From: Hippasteria phrygiana
Lineage: Eukaryota > Echinodermata > Asteroidea > Valvatida > Goniasteridae
DNA: 64,000 nt
Assembly (NCBI GenBank): GCA_037893225.1
Contig: JAZGUH010000285.1
Location: 1-64,000 of the forward strand
Reading direction: 5' to 3'
The notes beneath the pieces are model-generated. The model worked only from the letters and a program-made list of their open reading frames with translations, made no database searches and was not told the DNA's origin. Shown one piece after another: positions 54,990-64,000 of this stretch; the stretch's first letter is position 1, and each line of letters opens with the position of its first letter. The position numbers were made by a program, and so were the translations under genes.

Positions 54990-57080
54990 TTATTTAATAA
55001 ATAACTAATTGTGACAGGGTAACTCACAGCAAGACGTACACATCCATCACAATATCATTTTTCTTTATTTAATTATAATAGAACTTCATTACAACCTTTG
55101 TTTACAATACTCCGATTTAAAATTCCATTAAAATATTTCAAATCCAATAGCACGCAGTCTGGTATAAGAAAAGAAATTCCACAAAAACTGGTCCGAAAAC
55201 CTAAACTACAGACAAAGCCGGAATAGAACCCGCATGCCAAATTTGCAGACTTAAAACGACGACGATTAAAACTTGCCCCCCCACCCCCCCAAAAAAAAAA
55301 AAAAAAAAAAAAAGAAGAAGAAAGAAAGAATATAAATAAATAAATAAATAAATAAATATATTTTAAAAACTCCATCTAATCGGGAACGATTTTTTCCCCA
55401 GCACAATTCGGCCCATCCTTTCACAAACTAAACGGACCTTTTATTATGTGACAACATTCTACCGAATATTTTCCAGCTTAATCTGTAAAAGTTGATATCT
55501 CTGATTATATGGGGGGCCAATTTCACGGAGCTGTTAATAAGCACAAACACCTGCTTAGCATGAAGAATCTTCCTTTGGTAAAAAACAGGACCAACCAAAT
55601 GTTCATGTGATGTTTTCTGCCTGTGACTGGTATTCAGCTGTTGTTTACTTGACATGGAAACATCATGGAATTTTGGCTGGTAACCTGTTCTTACTAAGCA
55701 CGATTTTGTTTGTGCTAAGCAGATTTTAGTACTTAGCAGAAATTGCTCCTGATCTTAAAGGCCTATTCGAGCATCTGCAAAACAAACCGAGTATTAAACC
55801 GAAATGTGCATCATGCATACAAAACTGCATCTTCCACAGACCCAGTGTTACGTCATTTGTAGATCTACAGAAGATCGCACTGTGAAAATTTGAGTTCAAT
55901 GAGTACAAAGCTTTTGGAGAAAACCTTAAAAATGTACAAATTTGTTAAGATGAATTCATAGGATGCCGTAATATTTTAACAGAATTTTACATTGCAATCA
56001 AAACACTCTTTCAAATCACCGCATATGGTCACTGTCTATCAATATGGCAACATTATCCTAGTTTGCGGGAAACCTCCAAAGACGTGCGTAACACACAAGT
56101 CATTGCAAATAGGAACCTTTCGATACAAAGACAAAAATATATTTCCTTAGGACTAGCACCGTGCCAGGCAGACCAGATTCTTATTTTTCGGTAAACAAAT
56201 CAACCAGTTCTAGAACTGAGCAAATGTTCCAACGAGCGTTTAATCTTGACATGTACACAGTTCAAAATGCGACTCGATCCAACCCAACAAGCGTCGATGA
56301 CATATTGTGATTGTTCATTTCGTGCGCGCGTGCAGGAAAAAGAGCGGATTACATCTTCGTTTTGATACCCATTAATTACTCGAGTCTGCAACCATGCATG
56401 CGAATACACGAACACCACATATATATTCAATCAATTACAATTGATCACAAATGAGCGTTCAAATCTGGAAGGGGCGATTTCTCACCCATTCTGTTGGATA
56501 GGTCACATAATATTGGAAATGAAGATTTAGTTTTTCCCTTTGCAATTAACAATATGTACATTGCCTGTTACAACGACAGTATTTAATTAAATTGTTTTTT
56601 TAAACAAATTCAGCCACCATATTCGTATCAATAGGATTGACAATAACGTCTGTAAGTTTCCATACACATAATTGCCAAAAATGAACCATAAAAGATTCAA
56701 CATTATCTGAAAGACACAAACTGACTGAATAATCCTTCAAGCATCAAATGTTTCGTTCACTTCTCTCTCGCATTATCACTAAACTGGTCGACACAAGTTA
56801 ATTTTAGCCTGAATAAAATACCAATGCAATTTCTCGAGTACATGTATATTACATAGAGAATTAAATACAGCAAATTACAAGTATATACTGTTCTTTTTCA
56901 ATCCAATGTCAAGCTATCTACAGGATATAGAGTTAAATTTGACATAATACACAAAATACATCGAGTTCACCAAATGTGCTGCTTTATGTTGTAATTAGCG
57001 GCCTTGTATTGTTCTACATGTGATTTTGCATTCAAAATAGACATGGCATTAAGCAGATGCGATTTTAACAATGAGCAACC
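54990..57080. other. intergenic, low-complexity and unassigned
   Basis: Positions 55276-55357 hold C runs, a long A run and an (AAAT)n tract. 55513-55740 contains GGCCAATTTCACGGAGCTG and several TGCTTAGCA/GTGCTAAGCA motifs, likely a decayed inverted-repeat element. No gene recognised. Confidence 0.4.
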
Positions 57081-57082
57081 AG

Positions 57083-57375
57083 GGGCGGATCCAGGATTGT
57101 TTGCAGGGGGGGGGGGGGGGGGGGGGTGGTTCTGAAATTTTGTTTCGTACATTTGCCCAAAAAAATGTTCCCAAATGTTTTTTCTGCGAACAAAATTTGT
57201 ACAGGGAGGGGGGGGGGCACACTTTCTCAACGTTGGTTGCGCCATTTAACCTCTTTTGTTCGTACACGCAAAATACGACCTTTAAAGGGTTTTGCTTTTC
57301 TTTTCTGGTTTGCTACGGTACTTTAGGCGTAGGCCCTTACAAGCAAAAAAAACGAGGGGGGGGGGGGGGAGCGGG
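57083..57375 (+). repeat. poly-G MITE with CAGGGGCGGATCCAGG end
   Basis: Left end CAGGGGCGGATCCAGGATTG followed by a long G run at about 57106-57126. Homologous in order to 26085-26406 on the opposite strand (CTCAACGTTGG, GTACACGCAAAATA, GGCGTAGGCCCTTACAAG). The right end is not defined; a further G13 run lies at about 57357. Confidence 0.65.
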
Positions 57376-59704
57376 GGATCGGCCCTTGGGTAAACAAATC
57401 ACATCCACATCCCAGAATCACAATGAGGTTTAAGCTGTCAAATTGGAATTAGGACTGGAGGGCTTGTGATGGACTCGACTACATCCCTGGGTTTTAAACA
57501 GAGTAGGATGCGGACCTTAGGCAAGACTAAGTAACCTAATAACGTTCGACCACAATGGATCTCTTCGGTATTAACTATGGCAACGTCCAAGAAATTCCTG
57601 GCAACAAAACAAATTGCGACGTGCCTTACGAACGCCAAGATGTGCCTTACGAATGTCAAGGGAATGGTAAAAGGCGAACTCGGCATATATTCTGCAAGTG
57701 GCCTTTTTGGTATATGGTGGACGGGATAATGAGGCCTTCTTTGGGCATGAAGGAAGGAAAGCCAAATCTCCATGGTTTTGGTGAAATGGTTTACCTCATA
57801 CATGGCTAAAGGCCACTTTCCATTACCCAAACAGTTATCAAACAGTTATCAAATATCACTCACACTGGATTTTTTCTAATAACGAATTTGTTAAACTTTA
57901 ACGGAAAACAAAATATTTTGTTCTATTTTGGGAATCGGAAATATATATTTTATTATTAAATGCTTTGCACCTTTAAAGCACAAAAAAGGTCTGCACTTCG
58001 AACGGAATTATTGTCGGGCCCCAAATAATTTTAAAAAAATTTGTAAAGTATTTATTTGATACCTACATGTATATCGCTATACGTATATCTTATTCAAAAC
58101 ATTAGTTTTGGGGGATGATACTAAAAAATAAATATAAATATAAAAAAAAGATTTAAAGAAATATAAAAAGTCAGGACTGTATATTTTCAAGGATACATGA
58201 CAAGTCTCTGTTATGTTGCTATAAACGCTTTTGGACCGGGCTTTTTTTTTAGCTCTTGTTAGGACTGCATCTCCGTAATTTCTCCTGTGCTTTGGAAATT
58301 TGACAGAGACTTGTTGGCCGGTAATGTACCGGTATAACATGGCATCATTTCATTGCCCTGTAGTGAACACAGGATGGCGTTTTACCCATTTTTTGTGAAA
58401 AACAGTAATTTTTGCATAGTTTCTACAATTTTTATTCAAAAGCTTTTCAAATTGGGTAAATATATTATTTGTATGATTATCTATGAATAAAATCCATTGT
58501 TTACATCATGATCACCGCTAAGGGTGCTATAACTCATTTTGGGCCAGTTTTTGAAAAATTTTACCCCTCAAATCGGACTTTTCCACCGAAATATTGTAAT
58601 GCTGCAATCCCATAGCAAGCTGGGAGTTCCTAGTCCAAATCAGACCATTTTTATTTCGATGGCGGCCATCTTGGATTCCCACAATGCAAAGTCATGTGAC
58701 ATTGGATATTCATCCACAACCAAAATTTGTTAAGGCCAAGTACCAAAACCATGTTTTCGACACCATTTTTTCCCTATGTATTTTTGCATTAATAGCTCAA
58801 ATTCCTGGTAACCATGATTTGCAAATTGTTAACCATAGTAACCATGAAAATACTAGAAATTTAATTTACGTACCAAAGTGAGTAAAGTCCCCAAATTTCA
58901 TGTTGATCGGCTGAAGCGTTCTGGGGTTTATAAAAAGTTTTCTGGGGGTTACATTGTGCCCCCCCCCCCCCCCCTCACAGGGTTAACTAAACATGGCCTG
59001 CCTAAGCCACAGTAATCCGCTTGTTTATTTTAATGGAACCCATCTTGACAAGGAAAAAAAACTCAAGTTTAAACACTTGCATCCGGTCAACAGACTGACA
59101 TTAGCGACAAATACTTCCACTTTAGATAAGCACTTAGCTCAGGGCAATGAACGAAGTTGCGAAACATAATACTCAACCTGCACAAACCATGTATATATAT
59201 ATTTACATGACATTTAAAACCATTCTGTAAGCACACAGGCATCTCTATACAATTGCTGTATAAATACAAATACACTTGTACTCATGAAGGACACTTATAT
59301 TTAAGGATTAAAGAAAAATACGTTTAAATATATGCTATCTGTGATCTTTTTAAGTTTCACTCCGAAAAATATTTATTTAATGGTTATTTTTCTAGCCATA
59401 CAAAAGTTATTCACTTTTTAATGAAGGCATCCAATAAAAAAAGAAGAAAAACACCCACATTTACTTATCAAATAATTAGGTTACAGATATTGAATTATTT
59501 GCGACCCGACAATAATTTGGCATATTTTTGTGTGCATTAGATACGCGAAAGCAAACCAAGCATAAAAAAACGTTTTTTTGGAGAGTTGCAGATGCCCAAA
59601 ATAGCAAAAAGTATTTTTTTTTGTAAAAACAAAACAAAACAAAACAAAACAAAACATGTAAGAATAAAGTACTGAGAAGAAATAATCACATTTGTTGAAG
59701 AGCA
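57376..59704. other. intergenic, nothing recognised
   Basis: No supported gene. Open frames around 57438-57830 exist on both strands without recognisable domains. A C17 run is at about 58958-58974. Confidence 0.4.
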
Positions 59705-59712
59705 GGGACAGT

Positions 59713-59967
59713 CAGTGTTGCAGTCGAGACCATTTCAAGACCAGGCACAAGACCAGGCACAAGACCAGCTTGTATAACAGGCACAAGTAACCGGCATAAA
59801 CCATGACAAAGGAATGCTTTTGTTACAGTTCATTTGAATAGCTTAAGACTTGGATTAAGACTGCTGGTCTTGTGCTGGTCTTGTGCTGGTCTTGCATGGT
59901 CTTGTGTGGTCTTGTGTGGTCTTGTGTGGTCTTGTGTGGTCTTGTGATGGTCTTGACTACAACACTG
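59713..59967. mobile_element. hAT-type foldback element with CTGGTCTTGTG arrays
   Basis: Ends CAGTGTTGCAGTCGAGACCA and TGGTCTTGACTACAACACTG are flanked by a perfect 8-bp duplication GGGACAGT (59705-59712 and 59968-59975). The left arm carries direct CAAGACCAGGCA units; the right arm carries about nine inverted TGGTCTTGTG units. CAG...CTG ends with an 8-bp duplication fit hAT. Confidence 0.9.
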
Positions 59968-60371
59968 GGGACAGTATTATATTTAAACTGATAAAATAAG
60001 CATGGTGGGGAGATTTTTTCAGACAACAAGAATGGACAAATAGGGTGCTCAACAAAAAGACATTGCAACCTAGCAAGTTGAGGTTGAAGACAAAAATAAC
60101 AAAACCAATATTCAAATTCTGTGTAACTTTAAAATACACGTGGTGTTTTTTTCCCATTCGGATCTTGAAAACTTATCAGTAACGTCTGCTAAATGCAACC
60201 TATATATAGACAAAGGGTTGCGCTTCTTTAGCCATTGAACCTGCAACGTCCGTGCCCTGGCTGAACATTTCAATTCAATGGATTCCTACAAATGAATAAT
60301 GTGGAGGAAAACTGTCTTTTTTTGGGAATGAAAATTGAAAAACACTAACTACACACTGCAATCCATTTGGT

Positions 60372-60740
60372 CTTTACAAGTAGTATACAACATTTGCTTT
60401 TGCTGTCATTTTCAGAAACAAATGGATTTAGGGGTTAGCATTTTATAACGTGCTAGCAAATACTGTAACACTGATCTGTTTAAAGTTTTGCGTGCATAGA
60501 TGCTGGAAGCAATTCGGAGCAATTTATAGATGTCAGGCAATTATTAGGTCAGGGAATTAGATTATTTCCAACGATTGTTGGCCAACCATCATTGGAAAAC
60601 GATATAAATTTCCACTTTTCTTGAAAACGACAGCACACCAACTGCCATGAATTCACAGGATGCTTGAGACTGCTATTTACTTACAGTCTAGTACGGTATT
60701 ACATAATAATTCAGTAGTTTGCAATGTATAATACCTTTAA
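60372..60740 (-). repeat. TTAA-type MITE, copy 5 (inverted)
   Basis: Runs from TTTACAAGTAGTATACAAC to GTATAATACCTTTAA and contains the reverse complement of the copy 1 body (CAGGATGCTTGAGACTGCTA, CGACAGCACACC). It shows both ends, giving a family length near 370 nt. Confidence 0.78.
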
Positions 60741-60954
60741 CCTTATGCGCGATGATTGCCCTATACATTAACAAAATAGGAGCATCCCTCTCCTATTAAA
60801 AAAACGATGTTACTTATCTTCAATAGATTTTTTTGTAGAATGTCCAACAAATTGACCTATCGCCGTTCATGACCATTATCCAATCGTAGCGTCTGTTGAA
60901 CATCACATGATATTTAAAATCTTGGACAAACAAAAAACATTCCAAATACGCGCA

Positions 60955-61490
60955 TTATTCGGCTGCATGTGCGATGGACACATTTCCTGACCTAAAGCCG
61001 TCCACACTAGTGGGGTGCTGTGTGATGGCTTCCTGCTTCACAACTTTCTGCCACTCAGTTCTCTTCTGGGCCAGTCGGCTCACTTCAACCAAAGATTGGT
61101 AGCTTCTTACTGCACAGTCAGTTTTTATGCAGTCATCAAGCCATTTTTTGGCTGGTCTTCCTCGAGGTCTGGATCCGTGGGTTTTGCCTTCCAAGGTTAT
61201 TTTTGGATATCTGTCTGTTCCCATGCGTTTGACATGACCAAGGTATTTAAGCCTTCTCTCCCCTATTCTGTCTAAAGACTGTTTGTTGATGGCCAAGGGT
61301 ATTTCTGATTGTGAGGTTCTTGATCTTATCCATCCTGGTTACGCTGGCTATCTAACGAAGGCATGCCATCTCAAAAGTCAGAAGTCAGAAGTCTTTTCTC
61401 ATCGTTTCCTTTTTAAGGGTCCAGGTTTCAGATCCGTACAGTAGTATGGAGAGTATGAGTGTGTGATAGAGTTGTAGTTTTGTTTCTGTG
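60955..61490 (-). mobile_element. non-LTR retrotransposon, 3' end of the reverse transcriptase ORF
   Basis: On the minus strand, frames give ILLYGSETWTLKK (about 61430) and, after frameshifts, RRLKYLGHVKRMGTDRYP, RGRPAKKWLDDC and KRTEWQK. GSETW, LGHxxRM and GRPxxxWxD are typical of the C-terminal region of animal non-LTR reverse transcriptases. It is 5' truncated and frameshifted, hence dead. It lies between SRD5A and ZFYVE1. Confidence 0.85.
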
Positions 61491-61499
61491 TGTGTATTT

Positions 61500-62170
61500 G
61501 CATGCGCGCGTGACGTAGAGTGCATATAATCGCATGGCCTACATTGCATGCATTGTATAATCGCTGACTCACTGGTCTAGTTTCCCAGCGCCATACAGCT
61601 TGAGGTACACATGTACGTATGTTACCTGACTAGTCAGCTAATTACTAAAACATGATTTCCTCCAGTGCGCAAGCGCCATTGTTCTTTTGACCTGCCTGTT
61701 AAATTATGCATATACAGGTCGTGCGTAGTTCTCTACGAAAGTACCAAGACGTCCTTGGCGATATGGCCTTGGTGTGCTTGTGTATAGGGCGGTGTACAGC
61801 CATTAACCTGTGCGGGCTGCATCGCACCGCGCGATAAGGACGTCTTGGAACCAAGACTAGGAACAATATATTTTTAATATGTGGTCTTTTTCAAACCGCG
61901 GCTATGGCCGTCGTCCGCATTCAAGAGGCTAAAACCCAATATCGTAGAATTTTGCTGAGTGAACGCCATCACACCCAACATTTGCCTCGGACAAAACAAA
62001 AATCATCTCTGGCTCAGTGCACTGACTATACCATTATTAAATGAGCAAACTTAACCTTTTGAACAATCCCATGTTTTCACAGTGGCATTCTAGTGTATAA
62101 CAGGCTTTTTGAAAACATAGTATTGATCAGATACATTCTTTTATAGCAGTTTATAACAAGCTTGGTAGAA
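61500..62170. other. intergenic downstream of ZFYVE1
   Basis: No gene or clear repeat recognised. Confidence 0.4.
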
Positions 62171-62173
62171 GAA

Positions 62174-62179
62174 TTTATT
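62174..62179 (-). promoter_or_regulatory. poly(A) signal of ZFYVE1
   Basis: AATAAA on the minus strand, 85 nt beyond the ZFYVE1 stop codon. Canonical hexamer at a plausible distance for a short 3' UTR. Confidence 0.55.
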
Positions 62180-62263
62180 TTGTTTGAAGCTACATGTATG
62201 GCAATCTGCTATCCGTAATGCAAGAACTGTAATCGACATTTGCACAAACCTTTTTTTCACGGC

Positions 62264-62496
62264 TTATAGCGGGTCTTGTATTTTGTCGCATATGTCACAC
62301 ACCCTGACGGCTTCATCCCATCCTCGCGACGGCACCGGGCGACGCTTCTCCGAGCAATCGTTGCACACGCCCTTCCCACAGGCCCGGCAGTGGTGTTTGC
62401 GCATCTTGATGTTAAACTCCATCTGGCAGCAGGAGCAGACGGTGATTTCGCTGTCTGGCACCCAGTAGGCTGGGCGGGCTGCGTCCACCATGAAAC
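62264..62496 (-). CDS. ZFYVE1: ZFYVE1 (DFCP1), last exon with C-terminal FYVE zinc finger
   Basis: Acceptor ATCGTCCTCAG, phase 1 start, ending at TAA. It encodes FMVDAARPAYWVPDSEI and a full FYVE finger: WVPD (the WxxD motif), four Cys pairs (CSCC, HHCRAC, VCNDC, VCDIC), the basic KHHCR patch that binds PI3P, and RVC. Human ZFYVE1 ends with the same layout (AARPAYWVPDHE ... AVPSRGWDHPVRVC), here VPSRGWDEAVRVC, and stops a few residues later, so this is the second of its two FYVE domains. DFCP1 is a PI3P-binding protein of ER/Golgi and omegasome membranes in autophagy, with an N-terminal nucleotide-binding region. Upstream exons lie beyond 64000. Confidence 0.94.
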
Positions 62497-62668
62497 CTGA
62501 GGACGATAGGAGGAACGATCGTCAGCTCAATAATACAAGATGTCATGAACTCAACTCCTTAGGTATTTTTGCTGGAGCTGCCCCCTTAAAAATCCTCCAT
62601 TGTGCAGTTAAACCCAATGGCATATTATTTGTACTGTGACTTACAAGGGGACATCGAACCCCTTGTAA

Positions 62669-63325
62669 GGCCCTGTTCTCACTTGAACGATTTTCTACGC
62701 GAATGCCGTGCGACTACCAAATCGCACAGGGGCGTACGGGAGTCGCACGGCTGTCTGTTGATGATTCGCACAGGTTGTAGGGGTGTCGTGTGTAATTCGG
62801 ACGGGTTGCATGCCCGTGCGAGTTTTTTTTTAAATGTTGAACATTTCCATACGGCTGTCGCACGGTTCGCATAGTTCGCATTGGTCGCATGGGGGTCGCA
62901 CGGCAGTCGCACGGCGGTCTGATAGGACGCATTGGAGTCTGAAGACCCCGTGCGACTCCCGTGCGACATCCATCAGACTGCCGTGCAACTGCCGTGCAAC
63001 CTGTGCGAATCTCATGAGAGCCCGGTGCGACTGCCATCAGACTGCTGTATAAGCTGTAGGAATCTCATGCAAGTGCGGTGCGACCCCATGCGAGCAAGGT
63101 GCTACAGCCGTCCAACCTGGGCGGATCTCACCAACAAACATATAAAAAGCGGCCTCAGCGGCCTGAAAATCATTCGCCACCTGATGTTCAAGCTGTCCAC
63201 ATCAAGATGGAAGACAACCAGAGAAGACTGAGAAACAGGGACATTCGTACGGAAATCGCACGGCTGTACGATTTTTTTAGGCGCACCGCAGTTGTAAAAA
63301 AAATTGTTGAAGTGAGAACGGGGCC
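62669..63325. mobile_element. foldback element with GTGCGACT arrays and TAA duplication
   Basis: Ends GGCCCTGTTCTCACTTGAAC and GTTGAAGTGAGAACGGGGCC are flanked by TAA (62666-62668 and 63326-63328), as in PIF/Harbinger elements. The left half is built from GTCGCACGG(G/C)-type units and the right half from CCGTGCGAC-type units. It lies in the intron upstream of the last ZFYVE1 exon. Confidence 0.85.
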
Positions 63326-63542
63326 TAAAGTAATAGCAGGCTTTCAAGCAGACCGAGGAGAACAGTGAGATTAAAAAAATTAGGACTTTGGAGGACAAAA
63401 TCAGGATAAAAGTAGGACCTTTGCAGGCTTTCGGTATTTTTTATTGAAACTCACGCATGTCCACAACATCACAGGCCTTATTTGGCATGTTCTGTATTCA
63501 CAACACTTGTGCTCCATCCTCAACTAAGCTCTTGGAAGTAAA

Positions 63543-63686
63543 GGGCCAAGTTTGTTTCACACGAATCCGGATCGCAATCAGTGATCTTTACGTTGGTTCA
63601 CACACCAGATTCCACCTAATGGATTGAGCGAACCAGCGGCTGGATCACTGATCGCGGATCTGGATTCGTGTGAAACAAACAGGCCC
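63543..63686. repeat. inverted-repeat MITE with GGGCCAAGTTTGTTTCAC ends
   Basis: GGGCCAAGTTTGTTTCACAC GAATCCGGATCGC pairs with GCGGATCTGGATTCGTGTGA AACAAACAGGCCC. A related fragment is at 52535-52600. ZFYVE1 intron. Confidence 0.8.
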
Positions 63687-64000
63687 AAAGTTGCAGTACT
63701 CCTGCACCCAAGCCCTTCACTGTGTGATTTTTATATGACAGTTGTGTAACACTGTTATGAATATATCCAATGAGATTTGATTTTTGCAGAGTTGTGGGAC
63801 AAAAAATAGGGAAAAAAACACAGTAAAAATAGGAATTTTAAGAAAAAAATAGGAAAAGTAGGAGCAAGAAAAAACAAAACAGGAAAAAGTAGGAATACTT
63901 GAAAGCCGGTTATAGTGGCTGGGCTCTACTCTCCTTAATCCTCCATTATCCTCCAAATCTCTTAACCAGTTCGCGTCGGAGGACAAGTTAACACGCTCTG
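63687..64000. other. ZFYVE1 intron, nothing recognised
   Basis: No upstream ZFYVE1 exon was recognised before the window ends. Confidence 0.4.

Noticed and set aside
57438..57830. 130-codon minus-strand frame and 84-codon plus-strand frame
   Set aside because: Overlapping frames on both strands with no domain features; no evidence decides for either.
62679..63398. Open frames rich in RQLHG/CDSRATP repeats on both strands
   Set aside because: Translations of the GTGCGAC foldback array.

Overview
This is a 64 kb window of animal nuclear DNA. It has long GT-AG introns, spliced exons and dense transposon debris, with no operons or prokaryotic signals. The recognisable proteins are animal types: a class C GPCR, a steroid 5-alpha-reductase and the omegasome protein ZFYVE1/DFCP1. 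The repeats (mariner, hAT-like and Harbinger-like MITEs, tRNA-derived SINEs, foldback arrays) and an excess of the palindromic octamer TAGGCCTA suggest a marine invertebrate deuterostome such as an echinoderm, hemichordate or lancelet. That taxonomic call is inference.

Four protein-coding loci are supported. (1) Plus strand, 1986-7818: the last three exons of a metabotropic-glutamate-receptor-like class C GPCR, covering the end of the Cys-rich linker, seven helices and a short tail. The ligand-binding domain lies left of the window or was not recognised. (2) Minus strand, 37517-18167: a five-exon gene whose splice phases all match. It encodes a protein of about 373 aa that I do not recognise; one exon has a weak GRAM/PH-like stretch. 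(3) Plus strand, 39290-49961: a complete six-exon steroid 5-alpha-reductase (SRD5A1/2 type, 272 aa) with an ideal Kozak start and the typical C-terminus. It lacks the acidic residue expected at the catalytic Glu position. (4) Minus strand, 62496-62264: the last coding exon of ZFYVE1 (second FYVE finger, stop and a nearby poly(A) signal); the rest lies right of the window. Loci 2 and 3 are head-to-head about 1.8 kb apart, 1 and 2 are convergent, and 3 and 4 are convergent.

Most of the remaining sequence is mobile DNA: three mariner copies, two non-LTR retrotransposon fragments plus a probable LINE tail, several tRNA-derived SINE families, and more than twenty inverted-repeat elements. The most unusual class is a set of foldback elements whose arms are inverted arrays of 10-30 nt tandem units (34237-35560, 36571-37288, 47658-47815, 52715-53100, 59713-59967, 62669-63325, and the interior of 20039-20659). 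Their flanking duplications or termini differ (9 bp, 8 bp, TAA, TA), so the same architecture seems to have arisen in several transposon lineages. In the largest, the order of variant units is mirrored between the arms, apart from a six-unit duplication in one arm. A second theme is a family of short elements with CAGGGGCGGATC-type ends, 5-bp target duplications and long internal G or C homopolymers.
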